DNA of 64,000 nucleotides from Gorsachius magnificus. Taxonomy: Eukaryota; Chordata; Aves; Pelecaniformes; Ardeidae. The notes beneath the pieces are model-generated. The model worked only from the letters and a program-made list of their open reading frames with translations. It was not told where the DNA came from and searched no databases. How positions within the stretch are numbered: the first letter of the stretch is position 1; every line of letters begins with the position of its first letter. This document shows positions 25,891-36,499 of this stretch, one piece after another. The stretch covers positions 46,823,099 through 46,887,098 of the forward strand of contig CM067084.1 in assembly GCA_034008185.1 (NCBI GenBank), written 5' to 3'. The translations under genes and the position numbers were made by a program.

Positions 25891-26596
25891 ACGGGGGAGA
25901 AACAAAATCAGCCAACCGAAAGAAAAACGGGCCCCGGGTTTCCTGCGAGAGTACAGGAAGTTCCAGCCGTAAATGATGGCTCCCGCCTCCTCCGAGGGCT
26001 GCGGGCACAGTCTACGGGCTCCTTACGGGCAGCTGCCCGGCGGGCGCTGCGGCGGGCGACGGGGCTTACCCCGACCCGGGCGGCTGCCGGGCGGAGCGCG
26101 GTTGCCCCCGCTCCCGGGCAGTGAAGTGGCGCGGGGCGCTGCGGCCACAAGGCGGCGCTAGAGGCCACGAGGGGGCGGGGCCTCGGCGCTCAATTTGCCT
26201 CGGAGCTCCCGGTGGGGGGGCCCCCCCGGGGCGCTTGGGCGGCTCCCGGTCTGCGGGCCGCCCGGGGAGACCAGCAGAGAGAGAAGCGGGGTGGCGAGCA
26301 GCCCTCGCCCTGCCCTCGAGGGCCTCCCGACTGCCGCCCCGTATAAGGCGGCGGCGGCGCGTGTCGCAGGCCGGGATGCTCTGAAGACCTGCTCGCTAGG
26401 CTACGCACGGAGGACGCTGGTTCCTCACGGGCCCCGCGCCCGCCTAGGGGAAAGTCCCCGGACCGCCGGCAGAGAGTGCCGGGCGCTGTCGGCGCCCTCG
26501 CCCGCCCCCACCTCACGCAGTCCCCGCCGAGACGCCCCCGGGCCGAGCGGCTGAGGGCGGGGCGGGCTCTCGTCACGGCCACAGGTACGCAGGTAG

Positions 26597-26608
26597 TGCG
26601 CAGGCGCA
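26597..26608. promoter_or_regulatory. NRF1-like site
   Basis: TGCGCAGGCGCA is a near-perfect palindrome matching the NRF1 consensus (YGCGCANGCGCR). It lies in the middle of the orphan CpG island. Confidence 0.65.
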
Positions 26609-26886
26609 CTAACAGAACGGGGCTCACTCTCAGGCCATCCCCTTTTGGCCGTCCCCGGCGCAGCCGAGCTGTTCGCAGGCAGAGCAGAGCACGCGTGGGG
26701 GCGCAACCGCTTCCCCGGCGGAGCCGCCGGCGGGCAGGACGCGTGGCCCCGCGCCCCGCTTCCCCTCAGGGCGCCTCCCGAGGTGCGGGCTCTGGCCCTT
26801 GCCCGGAAAGGCTTCCCTGCTTCCCGTCCCTCGCCCCCTGCGCCAGGAAGAACTGGAAGGATCTCGTCGCGGTCGTTTGCGCCACG

Positions 26887-26896
26887 CGGAAGTGAC
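26887..26896 (+). promoter_or_regulatory. ETS/GABPA-like site
   Basis: CGGAAGTGAC fits the ETS core with the GABPA-preferred flank. It is on the 3' side of the orphan CpG island. Confidence 0.45.
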
Positions 26897-27200
26897 ACCA
26901 CTCAAACGCAGGAGAGCCTGATTCGTAACGCGAGTGACGGCACAGAAGCTGATACAGCGCAGAGCACAACCGTCACGCTTCGCCGGCGCGGCAGCCACGC
27001 GCGCGCGCCCTGCCGTGTGCGGGGACGCGAGCGCGGGCCGTACCCCCGGCGGGCTCGGACCTCCTCAGGGAAGGGCAGGGCGTGCCACCACCATTACCCG
27101 CCCGCTCGGGCAGACTCGCGCTTACGGCCCCGGCGCTACGCCAGCTGCTGCTGCCTGCAGCGATCACGCACGTAAGGGCTGGCCGTGCTGATAAACGGAA

Positions 27201-30200
27201 TGAGTTTCCCAGGCAGCGTGCCATTCTGGCCTCTGGTACGCCAGGGAAATAACACGTCACCGTGCTCGACCCCCGTGGAATTAAAAGCCTGCCGCAGCCC
27301 TACAGCTGTACCTGGGTATGAAACATGACGGCAGAACACGGGCAGAGATTCCCCGAAACAACATCAAATGCAGGCGTCTCAGGCCCAAAAGCTGTGATTA
27401 ATGCTCCCCTTACCCGAATGGCACCCGAGCAGCCCAGAGCCAACGCTTCCTTCATGCTTTTTCCGTATTTACAAAGCTCCTGTGGTGAGCCCAGGCCTGC
27501 TGAACTAGCAGGGCCTTTCTTTTTGGTCAAGCCCGTATGTAGGCACAGTACGGTCTGCAAACCCCGCCGTTTTCTGACATCTGCCATTCTTCCTCCAGCA
27601 ACATCCTCACGGTGGCACCTTTTCAGCTGCGTCAGACCTCTGTGCCAGGCAGAGGAGACCCGCGTGGGGAGCGGGGAGCAGCTCCCTGCAGGGCTTGCTC
27701 TGACAGCTCCGACCGCTTCATAGGAGAGCTCTGAAGGGGTGCGCCAAGGGCTGACGAACCACCTGGCCCGAGCTGTCATGCTGGTTGCCGGCTTAGCCAC
27801 TTGAGCTGCTTGAGCGTCTTTCTCGCCTTTCTCCCCTAATTCTTCATGTGATCAGCGATATGTGCGTGGGAAAATCAGGTATTTCAAACTAAAATGCTGT
27901 CAAAGAACCCAGCCCAAAAGAAACAACTGAACTAGGTCACAGCTCTATGAAGTTCTCTTGTTTTTTGGTTGAGAGACTGTAATGAAATCCCAGTGTCCTA
28001 GTTTCATCTACTAAAAAGGCTGTATCTCAGGCTCTACAAAGCTGTCATCCCTCTGTAGTGCAGGTAGCACCTGCAGCACAGGCTGAAGACCGCAGACAAG
28101 CTTGTGTAGACAAGCTGAAGCCTGTGCAGTGACTGATGCGGGTTTCTTTTTTCTTTTTTGGCCCTAAAGATTGCACCATAGCACCTTAACAATTTGGACT
28201 GGTGGACAAAATTCTCTTGCTTGTGGTTTATGTTGGTCTTCAGATTTGCTAACAGGAGATAAGTCAAGATGAGTTTATTTTTGATAATAGATGACAATAA
28301 GCTGACCTGACGTGGTCTAGCAGTTCAGAGACTGAGGGGGGAAAAAAGCATGCATGGAAAGAGTTTTGATGCTTGCTCTCTTTCACTAGGCAGCTCTATC
28401 CCCCAGCTTTGCAAGTTGCAAACTGCAGAGAAAATAACAGCAATATCTGCTTTGAGGAATATTTTTTAAAGCTAAATTTTTTCAGCTAAAATGTGCAGTT
28501 TTGCAATATTTTGCATAGCATATAATATGCCACACTCTTTCTCCATTTAACGACAATTAACTTGTATTTGTGTGCCTTCTAGACGGTTCTGCAAGTTGCC
28601 GCTGCCACAGCAGAGGTACTGCCATTAGCCAGGTTATGTGTTCTTAAGAAAATATTGTCATTTTTGCTCATTACCCCTGTACCACCACGCCATTTCACAT
28701 CTGCTGTCAGGAAGTACCAATTTTTCAGCTGTGATTAATTCCACTTCTCTTCCTTGCAGGCATCTAAACCTGTGCAACTTCACCGACCCCTGTGATTACA
28801 GGAAGACGGTTACCGCACGTGGCTGAGCGAGATACTTGCCAAGGTAGAGCTGGCCTGAGTGGAGCGTTACCAGCACTTGCACGTGACGATTCAGACGTAC
28901 AGCTGGCCTTTTGTAAATGACAGCAGAGGTTTCCATCTGCAACTGAAGAGATGCTCACATACGAGCGTTCAGAACAACGAGCTTTATGTTGATAGCTGGT
29001 AATAGTTTCAAATACGTCGTAGGCTAATTTGAAAACCGAACCTGGTAATTCCTCAGCACAACTGCTTGTTGCTAAGGGAATGGAAGATTGGGTCGCAGTG
29101 GTTACCAGTTAGGTATTTTGTTCCTCCAGTAACATTCCTGCCACTAAAAATGCATTGTTCAGCTCTGACGTCTCAGCCTACAGCCCTTTAAAGTTTGAAT
29201 TATCACTGATGGTCAGGTAACATTAATTGTTAGGCCCAAGTGGACTGCGAAACTACGTGTTTTAAATGCCACTGTCAGAGATTAATCACATTGGGCAAAA
29301 GATGCTTCATCACTAGTAAGAAAGCTGATCTAACCGATGTTTGCCCGATTTTCTAAATCCTCTGGTGTTTTACATTTTAACTGCAGTCTAAGGGTCAAGC
29401 TATATTCAGTTAGATGCTGCCCGTATTTTGACAATAGTCTTGCACCCCAAATTCTTCCTTAGTTTGGAGCAAACATCACATTTCTGTTTATTATTTCAGG
29501 GAAGAGGATGGTTGAGAGGCTAAGGATCTATTCATCTTGTTTAACCAATGATTTTTCTCACCATTACAACTGAATAGTAAAGCAAATGTAAACTATGTCA
29601 GTTCTTGGGGAGAAAAAGGTGTACTTCAGACATATCTTACTAGTATAGAATAATACTCGGTTTTCATAACTTGAAGTAAGTGGTGGCACTGAAAAATTCG
29701 TATAGCAGCAGCACCCCTAAGAAACACACATTGCAGGTGATTTGGTGCTACAGTTATTCTGAAGGTACGAAATTACTCTCTGGTGCTATTTGCAGATTTG
29801 CAGTGACTTCTCGGTTGCACTAGAGATTAATAATTTGTACTAGGTTTGGATAAGCAGATTCTGAAGAGAAAAAAAAAAATCCACACTAGGAGGGAAACGA
29901 AATGAGGCTTCCTCCTGCTTGGTGTGGAGTTTTAGTGACGTATGCCAAAAGTCTCTTTGAGTTTTCAGGGGAACTCTGAAATTCATAGAGGGTGCATATA
30001 GGCATATAATTACCCCATTTCTGCATATGTAGTGGGATTCATTTCACTGACATCTTTGACAACAGACCTGGGCTCCCCTCACAGTCAACGGAGACGTTTT
30101 TAGGGCAAGACCTATTTATACTAAGATTCTCTCTCATTCGACATGCTTGGCTGAATGACTCCCACCTTTATTTCCCGAGATGGAAAGGAAAATTAACATA

Positions 30201-31485
30201 CGGGAGAGTATTATGAATGTCTTAAACCTTCAACTACTGAAACTTCCTGCAGGTGCGCTGCCTGCCCTCATTTCACAATCTCAGTTACAAAGGTGCGATT
30301 GTGTATGTTCGTTCCTCATAAGAGGAAGAAATGAGAATGTGTTTCTCACATGACCTGTGCCGAGTACCAGAATCACAGACACGCAGGATGCATCTTAACA
30401 TGTAGCTCAGGTAAGAGCACATAAAAAATCCTTTGTTTATTGTGGGCAAAAGGGGCTCCGTTCTTTTCCATTAAAGTCAGTTGGATTCAAGTAAATGGAA
30501 GAGGATCAAGCTTCAGGGCTTAAGTAAAACAATAAAGTCGGTTGCCACATATTTGCGTATGATTCACTTGTTCCCATTCCTCACCTGGCTTCCCTAAACA
30601 TCACCTGCACACTTCTCGAGTTCTTTGGCATGGTGATTGGCTCTGGAGCGAGAAAGCAAATTCACCCATCGTTTATGCTTTAAAACTGTCGGTGAGGAGG
30701 AAGAGTCACTTTCTGAAAGCCGTTTCCTGGGGAGGAAAACAGGGACGTGTTAACTTCCGCCACGAGCGGACAGATCCATGTCGTAAATGACAGGGAATAA
30801 TCCGTGAGGTTTTGCCCATCGCAGCAGCCAGATGCTGCCCCTCAGCTGGTTAGCAGTGTCCCCCCTCCTCTAAGGAGCGGCAGTTCTGATACCAGCCAGC
30901 CTGCTCTATAGCGCCTGTGAGAAGTTGGTGTGGTCCAGCTCCTGCTGACTTCCAGAGGGCATTCTGAACAGAGCAGATACTCCCAAAAAGGAACAGTGTG
31001 GTTCTGCTCAAAATAAAGCGACAATATGTCAGCACGCTCTCGTGGAAGCAATGATGTCATATAAAAGTGAATTTCTTAACATCTCCCGCCTTGGGCCCAT
31101 CAACTTCTCAAAAGACTTTTGGGTACAGACATGAGATTTAGAGTATGGAAGCTGAATGGGAAGAACTGTAAAAACAGATAAATAGTTATTGCAAAACAAA
31201 GCACAAAGTAAACTTGGTTTGCACGCTTTACTCCATTTTTCATTCTGCTTGTGGTGAGATAAACAGAACCCATCAGTTCAAAGAAAAAAGATGAGCTGGA
31301 TATTTCAGCTGCCTTCTTCCCCATGTTAATACAAGTCAACTGATCACTAATTTGGGCTCAGGAAGAAATTTTCTTCTAGAACATATAGGCAGAAAACTTG
31401 GAACTTCTCCAGTTTTTGAACAGATGTTTGCATTTGGATGAGGAAGAACATACATCTCCTGGATCGGTGCGGGATGTTTGTTACT
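27201..31485. other. Non-coding stretch, no gene seen
   Basis: About 4.3 kb without a recognisable exon, RNA gene or repeat. The reading frame at 27,300-27,800 (- strand, 166 codons) is a spill-over of the GC-rich region and shows no motif. Confidence 0.5.
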
Positions 31486-31489
31486 TGGT

Positions 31490-31539
31490 GCTAGAGAACT
31501 CTTTGATACAGCTAAGGATGTATCAAAGAGTTCTCTAGC
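31490..31539. repeat. Perfect inverted repeat (21-bp arms, 8-bp loop)
   Basis: The arm at 31,490-31,510 (starting GCTAGAGAACTC) is the exact reverse complement of 31,519-31,539; the loop is GCTAAGGA. Pairing stops abruptly on both sides, so it is a short, isolated fold-back. It lies about 65 bp from the 3' end of an antisense CR1 copy. Confidence 0.95.
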
Positions 31540-31601
31540 TGGGACAAAAACACATGCCAGTGTTTTCAGGAAATGTACTGGTTTAGTTTATCGCCTTAGT
31601 G

Positions 31602-32106
31602 AAATCATAGAATCACCGCGGTTGGAAAAGACCTTTAAGATCATCGAGTCCAACCGTTAACCTAGCACTGCCATCCCACCACTAAACCATGTCCCTAAGC
31701 ACCTCATCTATCCTTCTTTTAAATACCTCCAGGGATGAGGACTCCACCACCTCCCTGGGCAGCCCATTCCAGAGCCTGACAACCCTCTCGGTGAAGAATT
31801 TTTTCCTAATGTCTAGCCTAAACCTGCCCTGGCGCAGCTTCAAGCCATTCCCCCTCGTCCTATCATCTGTTACCAGGGAGAAGAGGCCGACCCCCACCTC
31901 GCTACAGCCTCCTTTCAGGCAGTTGTAGAGGGCGATCAGGTCTCCCCTCAGCCTCCTCTTCTCCAGACTAAATAACCCTAGTTCCCTCAGCCGCTCCTCG
32001 TATGACTTGTGTTCCAGACCCCTCACCAGCTTGGTTGCTCTCCTCTGGACATGCTCCAGCAAGGCAACATCTTTCTTGTAGTGAGGGGCCCAAAACTGAA
32101 CTGATC
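31602..32106 (-). mobile_element. CR1 LINE, 5'-truncated, antisense
   Basis: On the - strand the frame gives the CR1 RT C-terminal end ([52 protein letters not shown]) without a frameshift over about 140 codons. It ends with the 3' UTR theme TTGGACTCGATGATCTTAAA, GGTCTTTTCCAACC and an ATTCTATG unit (CATAGAAT at about 31,605 on +). The 5' truncation is at about the same place as in the copy at 1-713. It is better preserved than the other copies. Confidence 0.95.
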
Positions 32107-32740
32107 TGGTGTTAGCCCATGTCTTATTTCTAGGTGTCCTACACTTGCATAAATGAAAGAGAAAAATAGTAATGGTTGTTTCCATATGATTTGTGTTCCA
32201 CCAGGTAAATCAAATCTAATATTTAAGTAAAACCAAAAGCAACGATGTCTGCGATTACAGGGAAGTATCTTTTCTGGATGACCTGATGTTAGCGAAGTTT
32301 TCAATAATAGGTTACCCGGACAAACATGCTACTACCTCTGTAGCTCTGGCAAGGACAGCCTCTTCCTGGAATACTGTCTATACAAAGGTCAGGTATGGCC
32401 TTTCTATATGACCTTTCTATGGCCTATAGCTTTCTTCAACTGACTTTTTTTAAAAAGCCCATCTGGCTTGTACTCATTCTTTATTTCTTTTTTTGGTATC
32501 TTGCGAGAATTCTTCATCCTCTTCATCCCACAGAAACCAGGGAAGCATACCTGCCAAGAAATACATATCCTCAAAAATTCGTTCGTTCCATTTGGTTAAA
32601 AGCAGCACCCTGTTATCATCCTATGAGCATTTCTGCTAAACGCTAAGTAGGTCTTTCAAAATTACAGCCCCTTATGGACTTGTCCTCATCAATAATGCTG
32701 CTTTTCATTACTTTTTTCCACAGGCTGAAGCTCTTCCTGG
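32107..32740. other. Non-coding stretch between CR1 and the LTR
   Basis: T-rich sequence; nothing recognised. Confidence 0.5.
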
Positions 32741-33345
32741 GCTATTGTCGTGGTTTACCCCCAGCCGGCAACTCGGCACCACATAGCCACTTGCTCACTC
32801 CCCCCCGGTGGGATGGGAGAGAGAATCGGAAGGGTAAAAGTGAGAAAATTCGTGGGTTGAGGCAAAGACAGTTTAATAGGGAAAGCAAAAGCCATGCGCG
32901 CAAGCAAAGCAAAATGAGGAATTCACTCCCTACTTCCCGTGGGCAGGCAGGTGCTCAGCCGTCTCCAGGGAAGCAGGGCTCCATCCCTTCTAATGGTTAC
33001 TTGGGAAGACAAACACCATCACTCCGAACGTCCTCGCCTTTCCTCCTTCCCCCAGCTTTTTAAATGCTGAGCATGACGTCATATGGTCTGGGAGATCCCT
33101 TTGGTCATTCGGGGTCAGCTGTCTCAGCTGTGCCCCCTCCCAGCTTCTTGTGCACCCCCAGCCTCCTCACTGGTGGGGTGGGGTGAGAGGCAGAAAAGGC
33201 CTTGACTCTGTGTAAGTGCTGCTCAGCAGTGACGAAAACATCCCTGTGTTATCATCATTGTTTTCAGCACAACTGCAAAACATAGCCTCATACTAGCTAC
33301 TATAAAGAAAATTAACTCTATCCCAGCCCAAACCAGCACAGCTAT
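32741..33345. mobile_element. Solo ERV LTR with 5-bp target-site duplication
   Basis: The LTR spans 32,746-33,340 (595 bp). It begins TGTCGTGG, ends CCAGCACA (TG...CA) and is flanked on both sides by GCTAT (32,741-32,745 and 33,341-33,345). A 5-bp duplication is usual for ERVL-type elements. The text (for example TGGTGGGGTGGGGTGAGAGG, then CATGACGTCATATGGTCTGG) is of a kind I recognise from bird LTRs. No internal retroviral genes are next to it, so it is a solo LTR left by recombination. The transcriptional strand of the LTR was not determined. Confidence 0.88.
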
Positions 33346-35315
33346 GAATGGAAAGCTGAAAAAAATCTAACCAACTTGTGTATTATTAGGTGAAACAGGA
33401 CTGGAATCAGCTATGATTTGAGGATGTAAAATCAGGATTACGAAAGATAAGAGGGAAGACTGCAAATGGGAAAATAAGATTTGGATTAAATACCTGGAAA
33501 TATTTTATCATAGTAAAATCTACAATATAATTAAATCTTTCACAAGAAGGGCAATGTTCTGATTGGGACTCTTAAAAACTACACTGGGAAATGATAAAGA
33601 AACAGAACTCTTGAGATCTATTCTCCATGATAAGTGGGGGTAATTTAGAAACATAAATAAATATATCTAAATAAATTGAATATATGACTTCTGTGTATTA
33701 TTTACTCTTAGAAGACAACCATTGAGGCAGGTTTTATGCAATACACCCTAATAGCATGTCCCTGATACCACTGTGAATGTCAGTTGACAATTCTCCACTT
33801 AGTCGAGAGGGTTGGTGGAAATGTACGGTCATTCTGCCTGTCCCTCTCTATAAATAGCAGGGTTTTGCTCTACCAGGCCTCCAGACTATTCTCACAAACG
33901 GTCATCGAAAGACAAAGACTCAAGACGCAAACTTGAGTCCGGTACATCAAAATTCTCCCGTGCTCGCTCATAGCCATTCCGAGGCAGGATCAAACCAGAG
34001 AATTCAGCCTGCTATTCTTGCTTTCCTCCCCCCTGAGCTTCAAACATGCAGCAAGCTAAAGCTTCTTTCTCCTAGGGAAATCTGGTCTAATGTTACTGCT
34101 GCATTCAACTACTCAAAATTTAAATATTTTAGTGTTTGAAAGCAGCAGACAATATTTAAATTCAGGAAACGTTAGCTGATCTCTGCTGTACCTTAGATAC
34201 TGCTTCCCCCATAGTGACAAACAGCAAGTTTTTAGCACAGAAACTACCTATAACAAATGTTACGAATTATTCTAAAAATACTTTCTTGGCTATTTCTTTA
34301 CCAACAGTGCATACGTAGTTTCTAGTTGGAAAAAAAGTGAAGCCAAAATGTTATAAAATTAACATTTAATGCTAATTAACATTTAATTTTAAATAACATG
34401 TTAATTTTTAATGAACATTTTTGCTTTATTTTTCAGGTCTGTAGGGGAAATCTCTATTTCTCCAATTTATTTCTTTGCGCGACAGCAGGATGATACACCC
34501 ATTCAAGCTTACTATAAGCAGAAACACAAGCCCTCAGAACAGCCAACATCTTTCTAAAGAATATTGTATCACTTCTTTTAATCCAGATCCTTTTGCACTG
34601 GTATATAGGTACTGCTTTTTGCCTATCTATCTAGCGTTATCTATTAATATTATATGAAATAATTCAATTTGTGAGGCTTCGGTTCCTCAGAAGTGACAGC
34701 AGCGAACACCATACAGTAAAGTTGCAGTGGTTTACTGCTGATGGAAGCAAAGGTAACTAGGTTATTTTCACTATTTGCGCAAAAATGAGACAAGTGGCAC
34801 AAAATTATCTGAGGCTTAGCCTCGTTAATCTGAGCTGCCACGATACACAAAAAAAGCAGCGGCTAGTTCTACTGGCGTTATGGGCGAAGGCGTCCTCTTA
34901 AGAACATGAAACAGGCTGAGTTGCAGACTTCCTGGTTTTTTGGCCAGAGTGACATCAGCGTAAGAATGTTTTGGAAGTACTGCCTACAGCTTTGTTTTCA
35001 TTCATTTCTATGACCTTGCCAACGCATTGCTGACTCGGGCAAAGCCATCCATCTACAGCTACAAATTGCTCAGCGTCTTAGACGCAGATGTATGAAAATC
35101 ACTGTCATGTAGGATACCAGCTTAGGAGCTCCATCGAGTTGAAAGTTAAGAACGTGCATGCTTCAATATTTCCGTGAACGGGGGTCGTAAGAAAATAATA
35201 TTCGCAGACTGCCATCATGTGAGATGCTGATCTGCGGGCTGGTCAGGTTACGTCAGCGAGGTTCAACAGGCTGATTTTGCCATAAGACTAGCCATGGAGC
35301 TGTCTGGCACACATA
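33346..35315. other. Non-coding stretch, no gene seen
   Basis: AT-rich. 34,358-34,425 holds overlapping TTAACATTTAAT/ATTAAC inverted motifs that could fold but look like low-complexity AT sequence. No exon seen. Confidence 0.5.
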
Positions 35316-35317
35316 AT

Positions 35318-35512
35318 GTATTCACAGAATTGTAGAAAAAAGGGATCCTGTGGAGGCCATCAAAGCAGAGCCAGCTTCACAGCCAGATCAGGTTGTGCCA
35401 GGCCTCATCCAGTTAGGCTCCGAAAATATCCAAGAATGGAGGCTACACAACCTCTCTGGGCAACCTGTGCTGCTCTTTAACCACTACTCTAGATCGTGCC
35501 ATCCTGAAATGT
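35318..35512 (-). mobile_element. Old CR1 3'-end fragment, antisense
   Basis: It starts CACAGAATTGTAGAA (the CR1 3' end reversed). It continues with GGAGGCCATCAAAGCAGAGC and ends with GGCTACACAACCTCTCTGGG, then CAACCTGTGCTGCTC, the antisense of the conserved CR1 RT end. It is diverged and non-coding. Confidence 0.8.
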
Positions 35513-36490
35513 TGTCTACAGGATAGTACGGGTACTCTTTTAGTGCTGGCCGCTTACCTACAGGTAAGAATGTAAGACAGAAGGTTTTTTGGGGGGGTGT
35601 GCGGATTTATTTTTTTTTTCATTTTACCCTTGAATTCAATCATCTCTGATGTTGTTTTTTTCCTAAGTTTGCCAGATGTCCTATTTTTCACCATTTTTTT
35701 TTCAGATTCCTGAAACATAAATGCAACATACTCCAAAATGTACAGGTCTCAGGATGTTTCAAGACTCCCTGAGATTTATTTTTTTTCCTGATGCTTACCA
35801 ATTATTATTCAAGTAGTAAAGGTCAGAAAAACATCTGAAAGAGAGGTGGGGGATGAAATCTCAACCCTTTAGTAATTCCATCTGCTTTATGTCATTCTCC
35901 CAGTAGAAAAAAGTATATAGCTAAGAAGTGTATTGCTACCTTTGTTTCCTACTGTATTTGTTGTGGCCAACGTTTGATACCAATTCTGCAACAGCCCTAG
36001 GGAAGACAGGATGCTCTGTCAAAACTGGGAGATTTGTTGGCAGGCGAGTGCATTTTAAAAGGTTAAACTTCTCTGATGCCTTATTTAAAAATTCTCTGAA
36101 ATGGTCCCTCAGGATAAAATGTCACTCAGCTTCCCCAGGTAATAGCTTATCACAAATCATTTTGCTCCTCTTTAAAGCTAAATAAGGTAGCTTTTCTTAT
36201 GGGCAAAGAACAGTCTAAACTGCTGCTACTGCTTACAGTTGGAGGATATGAATTAATTAGGTGCCTCACACTATCAGTTGCTACAGTGAGAAAAGCTGGA
36301 GTACGGAGCACGCTCTCGCGTCCCAGGCGGAAACTTGCCTTCCCCGCACACAGCCCGCCACCACGCCACCGGCACAAACCTCACCTCGTGATGAAAACTG
36401 CTCTTCAGAAGAAACTCGTTGCAGATGTAGCTCACAGCGGCGTTTGGGAGAGAAACACGCAAGCCACCTGCAAACAATTTCATGTGCGTA
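35513..36490. other. Non-coding stretch before the ING2 CpG island
   Basis: Nothing recognisable. Poly-T tracts occur at 35.61 and 35.69 kb. Confidence 0.5.
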
Positions 36491-36499
36491 TACATTTTA

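Larger units (their letters stand above)
25900..27200. promoter_or_regulatory. Orphan CpG island
   Basis: About 1.3 kb of dense CpG and high GC between CDKN2AIP and ING2, sharply bounded by AT-rich DNA. It contains NRF1-like and ETS-like sites, typical of housekeeping promoters. All the long open frames here are on both strands and in several frames at once, as expected from GC-rich DNA lacking stops. It may drive a long non-coding RNA or an unrecognised first exon; the direction is unknown. Confidence 0.75.

Noticed and set aside
34358..34425. Overlapping TTAACATTTAAT inverted motifs that might be an origin or hairpin
   Set aside because: Simple AT-rich sequence; such matches are expected by chance.
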